34,760 nucleotides of DNA from Deltaproteobacteria bacterium (GTDB lineage Bacteria > Desulfobacterota > Desulfarculia > Adiutricales > Adiutricaceae), in the NCBI GenBank assembly GCA_031269485.1, contig JAISZC010000196.1:1-34760 (forward strand), given 5' to 3'. The notes under the pieces are model-generated. The model was not told the DNA's origin. It ran no database searches and saw only the letters and a list, made by a program, of their open reading frames with translations. Shown in pieces: positions 9,592-19,250 of the stretch (the first letter of the stretch is position 1; each line of letters begins with the position of its first letter). The translations under genes were made by a program, and so were the position numbers.

Positions 9592-10301
9592 CAGCGGTAG
9601 ACCTCCTCGAGGTCCGGCGCCACCCCGCGCTCCGCGGCCAGCTCCGCCACGGAGCCTTGGGCCAGCAGCCGGCCGTGATCAAGGATGGCCACCCTATGCG
9701 CCACGCGCGAGACCAAATGCAGCAGATGGGAAGAGAGCACGACCGTCAGGCCTCGCTCTCGGGGCAGACGTTCGATGAGCTCGAGCATGGCGGCGATGCC
9801 GTCGGGGTCGAGGCCCAAGGTGGGCTCGTCCAAAAAGACCAGGCCGGGCTGCTTGATCAAAACCTCGGCCAGCCCCAGGCGCTGCCGCATGCCGCGGGAA
9901 AACGCGCCGGTCAGCTTGTCGGCGGCCTCGCCGAGGCCCACCAGCTCCAGCGCCTCGGCCGCGGCCAACTCCACCCGGTCCAGGCGGTTGAGCTCCGCGA
10001 TGTACCGCAGGCTCTCGCGGGCCGTCATGTCCCGGTACACGCCCATGTTTTCCGCCAAATAGCCCGTCTTGGACTTGACCGCCAAGGGCGAGCGCAACGG
10101 ATCCAGGCCCAGCACCAGCGCCCGGCCCTCGCTGGGCTCGCTGAGCCCCAAAAGCATGAGCAGCGTCGTGGTCTTGCCGGCGCCGTTGGGCCCCAAAAAG
10201 CCGAAAATCTCTCCGGCCTCCACGGCCAAATCGAGATGATCGACCGCCGTTTCCGAGCCGTAGCGCTTGGTGAGGCCAAAAGTTTCGACCACGTGTTCCA
10301 T
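9555..10301 (-). CDS. ABC transporter ATP-binding protein
   Basis: Walker A GPNGAGKTTT, signature FSRGMRQRLGLAEVL, Walker B LVFLDEPTLGLDP. Start MEHVVETFGLTKRYG at 10301. Confidence 0.92.
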   Translation of the reverse strand: MEHVVETFGLTKRYGSETAVDHLDLAVEAGEIFGFLGPNGAGKTTTLLMLLGLSEPSEGRALVLGLDPLRSPLAVKSKTGYLAENMGVYRDMTARESLRYIAELNRLDRVELAAAEALELVGLGEAADKLTGAFSRGMRQRLGLAEVLIKQPGLVFLDEPTLGLDPDGIAAMLELIERLPRERGLTVVLSSHLLHLVSRVAHRVAILDHGRLLAQGSVAELAAERGVAPDLEEVYRCCLKRAGEEAAA

Positions 10302-11015
10302 GGGACCTTGCTGGCCGGGGAAACGCCCTGGGCCGAGGGAGAAAATTTTGATTTTTCCGTAAGTTGGGGGCGTCGGCCAAGTTGAGCTGGCGGCCGGAAA
10401 ACCCGTCCTGGGGCCATTATACCTCAGCGTCAATCAATTTGTCGACCACCGTCTTTGGCGGCCGCGCCTCTGGCGGACGCGGAGACGGCTTTAGGCGCCG
10501 CCTGGCGAACCGGCCGCGCGAGTCAGCCTGGCCACGCAGCCTGGCCAAAAGCTGGATTAAACAAAAAAAACCGGACTCGACGGCCCAGTTTTCAGCTTTG
10601 CATGAAGGCCGCCATGAAGGCGGTCAGAAAAAAGGCGCCCAAAATCGGCGTGCGTTTCCCTGCAATTTTCCTTCTTTTAATGTTAAACTGTTGTTTTTCG
10701 TCGTCAAACTCTCTTAAAAATTTATAGTTAATTTAAATATTGATAATATATTACTAAAAAATTGTTTCAGTAAGACAAAAATTTAATTTTTAGCTATTTT
10801 ATTGTTTATCTAAAAATTAATAGCTATTTTAAAATTTTATCGGTCATTTTTTAGCAAATACGATAATTTCTTGGTCTGCGCTCAATTTGTCGAGCCGGCC
10901 GGCCGGCGCGCGGACCGGCGGCAAAGGCGTTGAAAAGTCCAAGCCAGCCGCGATATAATGAACCCCGAATCAACCGTCCGGCGTCCCCTGGGCCGCCGTC
11001 TTTTGGGAGCCGCTC

Positions 11016-12047
11016 GTGGAGCCTTCGTCGCCCCTGCTGGACATTCGCGACTTGACCGTCAGCTTCGGCGACGGCCGCTTCCAAGCAGTCAAAGGCGTGG
11101 ATTTCCAGCTCTTTTCCGGCGAGGTGGTCGGCCTGGTGGGCGAAAGCGGCTCGGGCAAGTCCCTGACGGCCTTCAGCCTCATGGGCCTTTTGCCCCACGG
11201 GGCCCGCCTGGACCGGGGCGCCATGATCTTCCAGGGGCAAGACCTCGTCGCCCTCGATCGGCGAACACGGCGGGAGCTGTGCGGCCGCCGCATGGGCATG
11301 GTTTTTCAGGAGCCCCTGACGGCCCTCAATCCGGTGTTGACCATAGGCGAGCAAACGGCCGAAATCTTCCGGCTGCGCGACGGCCGCTCGGCCAAGGAGG
11401 CCCGCCGGCTGGCCGTCGAACTTCTGGGCCAAGTGGGCTTGCCCAACCCCGAGCGAGCCGCCGAAAGCTACCCCCACCGCTTCTCCGGCGGCATGCGCCA
11501 AAGGGTGGTCATCGCCATGGCCCTGGCCCTCAAGCCCGCGCTGGTCATCGCCGACGAACCCACCACGGCCCTGGACCCGACCATCGCCGCCCAAATCGTC
11601 AGGCTCCTCAAGAACATGGCCGCCGAGCGCCGCGCGACCGTCCTGTTCATCACCCACAACCTCAAGCTGCTGGCGGGCCTGGCCCGGCGGGTGATGGTCA
11701 TGTACGCCGGCCGGCTGGTCGAGCAGACCGGGGCCGACTTCGCCGACCCGCTGCATCCCTACGCCCAGGGACTGCTCAAGGCTATCCCGCCCGACCCGGC
11801 CGACCGGAGCGTCACGCGCCTGGCGCCCATACCCGGCCAGCCGTCGAGCTTGGCCGACGACCGCCCCGGCTGCCCCTTCGAGCCTCGCTGCCCGGAACGG
11901 CGGGACCGGTGCGCCCGCGAACTCCCGCCCATGTTCGAGCTCCCCGACGGCAGGCTGGTTCGCTGTTTCCAGCGCGCCCCGCAAGGCGACGGCCAAGCCG
12001 CCCTCCGCCCCGCCGCTCAAGCCGACGTTCCGCCATGCTCCGGCTAA
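11016..12047 (+). CDS. Oligopeptide/dipeptide ABC transporter ATP-binding protein, OppD-like
   Basis: GESGSGKSLTAFSLMGLLP, FSGGMRQRVVIAMALALKPALVIADEPTTALD, and C-terminal GCPFEPRCPERRDRC Opp/Dpp signature. Confidence 0.93.
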   Translation: MEPSSPLLDIRDLTVSFGDGRFQAVKGVDFQLFSGEVVGLVGESGSGKSLTAFSLMGLLPHGARLDRGAMIFQGQDLVALDRRTRRELCGRRMGMVFQEPLTALNPVLTIGEQTAEIFRLRDGRSAKEARRLAVELLGQVGLPNPERAAESYPHRFSGGMRQRVVIAMALALKPALVIADEPTTALDPTIAAQIVRLLKNMAAERRATVLFITHNLKLLAGLARRVMVMYAGRLVEQTGADFADPLHPYAQGLLKAIPPDPADRSVTRLAPIPGQPSSLADDRPGCPFEPRCPERRDRCARELPPMFELPDGRLVRCFQRAPQGDGQAALRPAAQADVPPCSG

Positions 12048-13018
12048 TCGAAGTCGAAAAAACTTTCCGCCCGCCTTCGAGCCTGGGCCGGGAGATCCTC
12101 AGCCTCGGCCGACGCGGCCGCGCAGCCGACGTCGCGCGGTCCGTCCGAGCCGTCCGTGGCGTCAGCCTGGAGGTCAAGCCCGGAGAAATCCTCGGCCTGG
12201 TCGGCGAAAGCGGCTCCGGCAAGTCGACCCTGGGGCGCCTGATGTGCGGGCTTTTGCCGGCCGACCGCGGCCGCTGCCTCTTCGAGGGCCGGGACCTGGC
12301 CGCCTTCGATCGGTCCGAACGCCGCCGCTTCGCCCGTCGGGTCCAGTTCATGTTCCAGGACCCGGCCTCCTCGCTCGACCCCCGGCTCTCAGCCAGGGCC
12401 GCCCTGTCCGAAGGCCTCGTCATCCACAAGCTCGGCGGCCGGGCCGACCGCCGCGCCCGGGTGGACCAGCTGCTGCTGGAAACGGGACTCGACCCCGAGC
12501 TGGCCGAACGCCACCCCCACCAATTTTCCGGCGGCCAGCGCCAAAGGCTTTGCCTGGCCCGCGCCCTGTCGCTCGACCCGGATCTGCTCATCGCCGACGA
12601 GCCCGCCTCGGCCCTGGACGTCTCGATCCAAGCCCAAATCATCAACCTGCTGTTGGACCTCAAGGCCAAAAGGGGCCTGACGATGGTGCTGATCAGCCAC
12701 GATCTGGCCCTGGTGTGCCTGATGGCCGACCGGGCGGCGGTCATGTACGGCGGGCTGCTCATGGAGGTTTTCCCTCGCGGGCTTTTGGGCCAAAGGGATC
12801 ACCACCCTTACGTCAAAGCCTTGTGGGCCTCCGTCGGCTCCTCGTCGGAAGCCGGCGAGCTCATATTGGAAGGCGAGCCGCCGGATCCCCAAAATCCCCC
12901 GCCAGGCTGCCCCTTCCAACCCCGCTGCCCGGAAGCCGAGCCGGAGTGCGGCCTCGCCGTCCCGCCGCTGGTCGAAACCGAAACTGGACGCTGGTGCGCC
13001 TGCCGGCGCAGAGCCTGA
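12035..13018 (+). CDS. Oligopeptide/dipeptide ABC transporter ATP-binding protein, OppF-like
   Basis: GESGSGKSTLGRLMCGLL, FSGGQRQRLCLARALSLDPDLLIADEPASALDVS, GCPFQPRCPEAEPEC. ATG at 12035 overlaps the oppD-like stop by 13 bp; the ORF track extends it artificially to 10958. Confidence 0.92.
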   Translation: MLRLIEVEKTFRPPSSLGREILSLGRRGRAADVARSVRAVRGVSLEVKPGEILGLVGESGSGKSTLGRLMCGLLPADRGRCLFEGRDLAAFDRSERRRFARRVQFMFQDPASSLDPRLSARAALSEGLVIHKLGGRADRRARVDQLLLETGLDPELAERHPHQFSGGQRQRLCLARALSLDPDLLIADEPASALDVSIQAQIINLLLDLKAKRGLTMVLISHDLALVCLMADRAAVMYGGLLMEVFPRGLLGQRDHHPYVKALWASVGSSSEAGELILEGEPPDPQNPPPGCPFQPRCPEAEPECGLAVPPLVETETGRWCACRRRA

Positions 13019-13163
13019 CGGCCGGCCGCCGCCTCTCGCCGTCTTCGCGGGCCGTTTCCGGCCTCTCCCGGGCGCCTTTTTTTGGGCGCCTTTTTTCGCC
13101 CCGCCGCCAAAAAACGCCGGACGACGACCAAGACAGGCCTCGGTCAAAGCTGGCGCCGCGCCG

Positions 13164-14069
13164 TCAGGGCGCCACCAGCCGGGTGGTCATCTGCCGGAAG
13201 GCCGGCGGATCGATCCGGGCGCCGTTGAGGTAGACGCCGTAATGCAGATGAGCTCCAGTGACCCGGCCGGTCTTGCCGACCAGGCCCAAAACGTCGCCTT
13301 TTTTGACCGAGCGCCCGTCGGCCACGTCTATCCTCGACAAATGAAAATACATGCTGATCAAGCCCTGGCCGTGATCGAGGTACACGGCTTGGCCCGAAAA
13401 AAAATGATCGCCGGTCAACGCGACCGTCCCGTCGGCCGGCGCCCTGACCTCCGTGCCTTCGGGGACCAAATAGTCCGCCCCGGCGTGCGGCCTGGGATTC
13501 ATGATCCCGTTGAGGCGCGTCCGCCGGCCGAAGGAGCTGTTGATCGGGCCGTCGACCGGCTCGATGAAGTTCCCGGTCCACAGCTTGACGGGAGTCTGCA
13601 AGGCCAAGGCGGCCTCGACGAGCTTGCGCTCCCGGGCGGCCCGGGCCTGATCCTCGGGCGAGAGATCGACCTGCTTCTGGGGCACCTTGATGTCCCTGAT
13701 CCCGTATGTCTTGTCCTTGACGGGCACCTCGACCGCGAGCTCCCCGCCGAATTCGCCGGCCGTCCAAGCGACCTTCAAGGTCTTGACGCCCGGCTCGATC
13801 ATGACGTCGGCCCCAAACAGACCCACCAGGACGTCCTCGACAGGAAAAAAGAAAACTTTCTTGCCGTCGAACTCGCCCTCGGCGGCGGCCTCCGGCGGCA
13901 AGCCGGCCAGCAGGGCCCGAGCCGGGCCGCCGCGCTCGACCTGCGCGGGCAACACGACGAGCTCGGGGACCGGAACGAAAGTCTCGGCGCCGCTCAAGGC
14001 GGCCAGACAGCCCTGAGCCAGAACGGTCAAGAGCAGGAGCGGCAAGACGAAAAAAATGCGGCTTTTCAT
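13164..14069 (-). CDS. M23 family metallopeptidase (LytM-like), predicted exported
   Basis: N-terminal signal peptide MKSRIFFVLPLLLLTVLAQGC; C-terminal HAGADYLVPEGTEVRAPADGTVALTGDHFFSGQAVYLDHGQGLISMYFHLSRI...GLVGKTGRVTGAHLHYGV is the M23 core. Confidence 0.92.
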   Translation of the reverse strand: MKSRIFFVLPLLLLTVLAQGCLAALSGAETFVPVPELVVLPAQVERGGPARALLAGLPPEAAAEGEFDGKKVFFFPVEDVLVGLFGADVMIEPGVKTLKVAWTAGEFGGELAVEVPVKDKTYGIRDIKVPQKQVDLSPEDQARAARERKLVEAALALQTPVKLWTGNFIEPVDGPINSSFGRRTRLNGIMNPRPHAGADYLVPEGTEVRAPADGTVALTGDHFFSGQAVYLDHGQGLISMYFHLSRIDVADGRSVKKGDVLGLVGKTGRVTGAHLHYGVYLNGARIDPPAFRQMTTRLVAP

Positions 14070-14246
14070 GGGCGCCCTTGGCCGGAGACCGCCCGCTTTC
14101 CGGGCGGCGCCCCGTCTGGATGATTTTTCAAGGCTCGGCAAAGGGCGCGGCGGCTTTTTACGAGCCCGGCCGCCGACGGAGGCCCGCGTCCTAGCCTCCC
14201 CGGGCGGCCCCCGGCTGACGGCCGTCCCTCGACGCCCGCCGAAAGA

Positions 14247-14534
14247 TCATTCTCGAGATTGAGCGGGCGAGTTTTTCAAGAAAAGGGCGTGGTATTCCTG
14301 ATCGGAAAGGTGACGCCGCAAAGTTAGAGCCAGGGTCCTGAAAAAGCCGCTTATCTCCTCGTCGGTCAAACGCGGCAAAAGAACTTCCATCAAGCCGTCG
14401 TCGGAAAATTTTTGCAAATACACCTGCAAAGTGGCCAAATCAGTCTCGCGATCGAAGCCCTCCGCCAACGGGCCGGTCCACTCTTCGACGAAGGCGTGGC
14501 TGTGCTGGGGGGACGAGTTCACTTGGACCACCAA
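14247..14534 (-). CDS. Conserved-looking hypothetical protein, 95 aa
   Basis: ORF overlapping the upstream hypothetical by 16 bp; acidic/helical composition; no recognised family. Confidence 0.5.
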   Translation of the reverse strand: MVVQVNSSPQHSHAFVEEWTGPLAEGFDRETDLATLQVYLQKFSDDGLMEVLLPRLTDEEISGFFRTLALTLRRHLSDQEYHALFLKNSPAQSRE

Positions 14535-14911
14535 CCTTCTTTCTTGCTGCCTCCCAAGACCTTGGTGGCCCCAAAGACCGTCTTGCGGGTCGCTTTGGCG
14601 GCCGCGGGCTTGGGCGCCGGCTTGGGCGGGGCCAAGATGTCGTCGAGCTTGGGCTTGAGCTGGCGATATTTTTTTTCGCCCTGCTCAACGTAGAGCCAAT
14701 TGGGGCCCGCGACCACCTCGACGGAGAATTTCTCCTTGATGCCGGTTAAACCGAAGGCGTCGTCCAGCAGCACCATCTCCAAAAACTCTTCCCCCACCCT
14801 CAACGTCGCCCAAAAATTACGGTATTCGGCCGTCCTGGCCGTGTTGCCGGTGCCGATCTGACTTTTCTTAGTTTCCAAATAAATGCCTTCCGGCAATTTT
14901 TCCTCGGCCAT
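14519..14911 (-). CDS. Hypothetical protein, 130 aa, with Pro/Ala/Lys-rich C-terminal tail
   Basis: ATG at 14911 preceded by GGGGGAGG; MAEEKLPEGIYLETKKSQIGTGNTARTAEYRNFWATLRVGEEFLEMVLLDD... ORF track start at 15055 is probably too long. Confidence 0.6.
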   Translation of the reverse strand: MAEEKLPEGIYLETKKSQIGTGNTARTAEYRNFWATLRVGEEFLEMVLLDDAFGLTGIKEKFSVEVVAGPNWLYVEQGEKKYRQLKPKLDDILAPPKPAPKPAAAKATRKTVFGATKVLGGSKKEGWWSK

Positions 14912-15663
14912 GCCTGCAACCTCCCCCACATACTTGGAACCGACAGCCCTGACAAGGGCGTCAAAAACGACGCCGCCGAATAAAAGCGGCCTCGCGTTCG
15001 TCAAAAAGCCGGTTTTCGCCAAAAACGTTAAATTCATGACGCAGGCCCCAGCCAAAGGCCCGAGTCGGACGGCGCCCGGCGGCCAGATTCCGGCGCCGCC
15101 GGCGACCGCCCAACGTTGAAACGACTGTCGGCAATTCGCGCTGAATTACCCCTATATGCCGGCCGAACGCCAGCCTGAGGTCGGCAAGAGTCAGGCTCTT
15201 CGGCGAATTCAGACCGACTGGTTCCAGCCGTGGGTCCATTGGAACAATTGCGAACTAGCCTCGGAGCCTGGGAACAAATTACGCTTGCTTGGTCGGAACA
15301 GAAAAAATCCATCCGGCTTACGTCCAAATTGGCGGCAAATTTAGCTTGCTTCATAGGACAGAAAATGTTAAGCTAGATTCAGCTTTCGACGGCCGCCGCC
15401 GCCTTCGTCGTCGTCGTCGGGCCCGCCTCAGGCTGGGCCGACCGTTGCGCCTCGCGCCGGAGATCTCGGGGACTCGACCAGCGACGAAAGCTGGGCCGGC
15501 CCAAAGCCGCCGAACCGGAGGAGGTCCAAGCCGCTGAACCTCAAGCCGCCTGAACCTCCATTTTGAAGACCTCGCCAGCCCGAAGGGCTGTTTGACGACT
15601 TATTTTTTAACGTGTTTTTAACTTTCGCCCCTGACTCAAGTCACGACTTAATAAGGTGTCCTC

Positions 15664-16185
15664 ATGACGACGACAAACCGCGCAGTTGAAGTCTATCGTT
15701 ACCATTTGACGCCCGGCAGCCTGTTCTCCTGCGGCGAACAAGCCATGATATCGGCGGTGCTGGGCACCTGCGTGGCCGTTTGCCTCCATGACCGCCGGCT
15801 TAGAATCGGCGGCATGAACCAGTTCATGTACCCCAAAAGCGGATTGTTCGGCGCCGTGTCCAACGACTACGGCGACGTGGCCATCCCGGCCCTCATCAGC
15901 AAGCTCCAGCGCATGGGCAGTCGCCTCGAAGACCTCGAAGCCCAAATCTTCGGCGGCGGCGAGGTGCCAGGGCACAGCGCCTGGGGCTCCACAGGCGGCC
16001 GCAACGTGAAAACGGCCCGCAAGATGCTCAAAAAAAGCGGCATCACCATCGTCTCCGAGGACGTGGGCGGCTTCAAGGGCCGGCGGCTGATCTTCCACAC
16101 CGGCACCAACGAGGCCCTGGTCATGAAGACTCACCGCATCCGCCGCGGCGACTATCACCCTTACCGCCAACGTCTTGGCGCCTAA
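15664..16185 (+). CDS. cheD: Chemoreceptor glutamine deamidase CheD
   Basis: LGTCVAVCLHDRRLRIGGMNQFMYP, AQIFGGGEV, and GGFKGRRLIFHTGTNEALVM are CheD family motifs; AAGGTG upstream of ATG. Confidence 0.93.
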   Translation: MTTTNRAVEVYRYHLTPGSLFSCGEQAMISAVLGTCVAVCLHDRRLRIGGMNQFMYPKSGLFGAVSNDYGDVAIPALISKLQRMGSRLEDLEAQIFGGGEVPGHSAWGSTGGRNVKTARKMLKKSGITIVSEDVGGFKGRRLIFHTGTNEALVMKTHRIRRGDYHPYRQRLGA

Positions 16186-16270
16186 TTGGGCCGCGCCTTG
16201 GCCCGGCCGGCTCTGAGGGACGACGCGCCGTTTAGGCGCGCAACGAAGGCTCTTAGCCTCAGCTGAACCT

Positions 16271-16957
16271 TCAAATGATGTTGTAGAACAAATCGTTGAC
16301 GATCTTGTCTCCCGTCGGCAACTCCACGAAATCGTCGCGCCCGTGCGGGCCGTCGATCAGAGCCCGAAAATAGTCCAAACTGGCCGCCACTTCCATATAT
16401 TCCTTCTTGAAAACCCGGCAGTTCTCCAAAGTTCTGGCCTTGACGCTCGCCCGATCGCCCACGCCGTTGTCCACAAAGCAGAAAGCCTTATAATTGGCCA
16501 GTTCCAGGCTCATGCCCCGCAAAGCCTTCTTTTCGCCCATCCTCGGGACGTACTTGCGCTCCACCGACGACAGCGGGTCGCCGTAGTTGCGCACCCAGCC
16601 TTCAGTCAGAAAATACGTGCCAGGATGGCGACGGAACATCTCAAAATACTGCCTCGGCGAGCCCAGCAACATGGCGATGCAGTCATGGCATCTGGGCATG
16701 ACCAGCGGACCGTCCGACTCGACGCCCACCACCCCGTTGGAGCACAGCCCGTAGCCCAAAGCCGCCCTTTCGGCCCCGTCGCTTCTCAAGGCGGCCAGGG
16801 CCTCGACGATGCGGCCGCGCATGTCCGCGGGCGTGCTGTGCAGCGAGTATTCGAGAAAACGCATCGGCACGTCGCGATCGCCCACGACCCGCTCCAGTTC
16901 CGCTCTGACAACGTCGCAGGCCACGACGCCCAAGCCTTCCACGTTCATGGCGCTCAC
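16271..16957 (-). CDS. DUF1638 domain-containing protein
   Basis: AALGYGLCSNGVVGVESDGPLVMPRCHDCIAMLLGSPRQY and TYFLTEGWVRNY resemble the DUF1638 family. Confidence 0.8.
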   Translation of the reverse strand: MSAMNVEGLGVVACDVVRAELERVVGDRDVPMRFLEYSLHSTPADMRGRIVEALAALRSDGAERAALGYGLCSNGVVGVESDGPLVMPRCHDCIAMLLGSPRQYFEMFRRHPGTYFLTEGWVRNYGDPLSSVERKYVPRMGEKKALRGMSLELANYKAFCFVDNGVGDRASVKARTLENCRVFKKEYMEVAASLDYFRALIDGPHGRDDFVELPTGDKIVNDLFYNII

Positions 16958-18104
16958 CTGAGCTTGCCGTCAACTGGGCCTTCAGGCCGGGCGCGACGGA
17001 CGCCCAAGGCTTATTGGCGGTCCAGGCGACAAAAACGAAACTGCGCAAGAAAAACCTGGCCCATGGCGGGGCCGGACCCAGATTCAAATATGTCACAAAA
17101 TCCTGGCCCGGTCAACGCGCCGGCGGCGCCATACGCTCGGCGAAGAGTTGCCGCAGCCTGCGGCTTTTAGGCCGCGCGGCGAACCCTTCGAAAATAGACC
17201 TTTTAGCAAAACCCAGGTCAGGGCTAAAATGGCTAGCTTTGACATTTATTATCAAGGTATTATTCGGTCCGTCAAGCTGAAAAGAAATTTTTTGAAATCA
17301 AATTTATCAGGCGTCATTATTATCTTTTAGGACACTACATCCAGCAATTGGTGCATATTTAATTTTAGCAATATTGAATTTTCCTTACCTTGCTTTAAAT
17401 GACAACATGTCCTATAATAGCTTAAATAATTGTAATTTAGTTATTATTAGACTGATTTTAATTATCTTTGAAGTTAATATCTCTTATACTTTATTTTGAT
17501 TATGATAAAATCATTCGAAACAAATTATTTAAAAAAATATCTTTACTAATAATCAAACTTATTAGCTAAAGACCCTTTAGAGCCGTCAATCTGCGGTCGT
17601 CGCCCTCAAACACGTAAAGGACCGCCGCGACAAAAAAAACCGTTCGCGGGCTACGGGCGCCTCGTGGACGGCGGTCGCAAAAAAACCTGGTCCGTGTTCA
17701 GCAACTTGCCATAATCACTCATGAAACTTGTGAGTTCTTGCAAGCTCCCGGACCGGGCGCGCAACCGGGGCGCTTTCTAAATGGTCGCCGTCAAAGGGGC
17801 TCAACCCTCGCGGGCGATGAAATTAATTTGCCGACCCATGCCCGCGAGCGGCCGGAGAAGGCGTCTCCGCAGGAGATGCAGGAAAGGCTGGAACCTAGGC
17901 CGCCGGACCGGGTTCGCCAGGCCGCAACTGGGCCTTGAGAGAAAACCTGCGGCTGTGCTCCTAGCGTCGTGGCCATCAAAACAGCAGGATCGGAGAATTT
18001 TTGTCCATTTCGATAAATTTTTTCCGCCTCAACCTTTAGATTCAAAATTTTATCGTGTATCTCGTACCTTCTTCCGTTCAAGGTTAACACCGCCATGAGC
18101 AAAC

Positions 18105-18374
18105 TTATAAAAAAACGCTGAGAGCAGAGCGTAAACCGAAATAAGCCAACCTTTGACGACGACGCGTAGTTCTGACTTCGTTGATTTCCTTCGTCAATCT
18201 TGACTCGGCGCCATTGATTTCATCTTTGAATTGTAATTCGACGTCGTTGATTTTATCCTTGAGTTCATCCTTGATCACGGCCTCCGTCGCGACGAATTCG
18301 CCACGTGCAGCGACATTTTCCTGAAAAACGCCAAGGCCAACCGTCGCGCTCCCGGCGTCGGCCGCCTTCTGGGG
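18105..18374 (-). pseudogene. Decayed coiled-coil protein fragment (DUF1640-like)
   Basis: Open minus-strand frame without Met: ...NVAARGEFVATEAVIKDELKDKINDVELQFKDEINGAESRLTKEINEVRTTRRRQRLAYFGLRSALSVFL*. Heptad-like pattern and C-terminal hydrophobic patch; no start codon and no complete N-terminus. Confidence 0.4.
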
Positions 18375-18852
18375 CTATCCCAAGGTTACATTGGCTCTTT
18401 GGGGCGGGGTCTCCGAACCGCCGGGCGCGGGGATTGTTGAATCAGTTCGGGCAGGCCGCAACCCTTCGGCAACTTTACAATATACGATTTGGCCCGCCAA
18501 CGCAAGGCGAAGCGGCGTCCCGACCCGAAAAACTTGAGGGGCCGCCCCGGCTTCCGTCAGGCGGACCGGACGAGCGGCCCTGCGCCCGGGCCGGGCGGAC
18601 AGCGCCCCTAAACGGCTCTGAGCCGCGGCCACGCAGGACGCCAACGCGGCGCCTGACGTTGGTCCAGTTCCGCCGCCGCCGCTTTGCCCGCGATCGCTTC
18701 AGCCGCGCCGCCTCGCAGCCGTCAGCTGCCTGTCCGCGATCTGCCGTCCCCTGACCGGCCGAGCCCGAAAGCGTCGGAGATCAGCGGACGCCAGGTTCTG
18801 GCCCCTGGCCATTGCTTTGGCCAGCCGCGGCTTCGGTCGGCGTCTTGCGGCG

Positions 18853-18904
18853 GCGCGACTGGGAGGCGCGACTGGGAGGCGCGACTTGGAGGCGCGACTT
18901 GGAG
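18853..18904. repeat. 13-bp tandem repeat, 4 copies (GCGCGACTGGGAG / GCGCGACTTGGAG)
   Basis: Direct reading: two copies with GGG followed by two copies with TGG. Confidence 0.9.
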
Positions 18905-19250
18905 GCTCAAAAACGCGTCGGGCCTGTCGGGTCTGCGCGCGACGGAGGAGGAGGACCTCGAGGACACGTCGGCCCTGGGCGGCTTGAGACTCTTTGGAAG
19001 GCCAGTGGCGCGCAAGTTGAGGAGCTCGCCGACTCGTGGCGTCAGGGCCTGGCGGTCGGCCGCCTTTGCCGGCCAGCGGCCAGCGAGCCCTTTCTTAAAG
19101 GTTATTACCTGACATGGTCCATTTCGCCGCCTCCGGGCGCCGCCGGCGCGCTCCAAGACTGGCCTTGACGGGGAAGCCGTCCAGCTCGACGATGACGCCG
19201 CGCTCGGGTCAACCATCGCCGGATCGTGGCGCAATATCTTTCTTTTCAAC

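Noticed and set aside
10851-12020. 389-aa minus ORF over the oppD-like gene
   Set aside because: Antisense shadow of an unambiguous ABC ATPase.
16225-16241. CGCGCC-GTTTA-GGCGCG hairpin between convergent cheD and the DUF1638 gene
   Set aside because: Short stem without a T-run; could be a weak bidirectional terminator but not strong enough to call.
17150-17185. CTGCGGC-TTTTAG-GCCGCG hairpin resembling the IS605-type motif
   Set aside because: Lacks the GGAG...TGTCAA tail and the flanking context; probably a chance GC stem.
18305-19249. ORFs of 118-175 aa between the DUF1638 gene and recA
   Set aside because: Arg/Pro/Ser/Ala-rich random-like translations, overlapping on both strands, without ribosome-binding sites or motifs.
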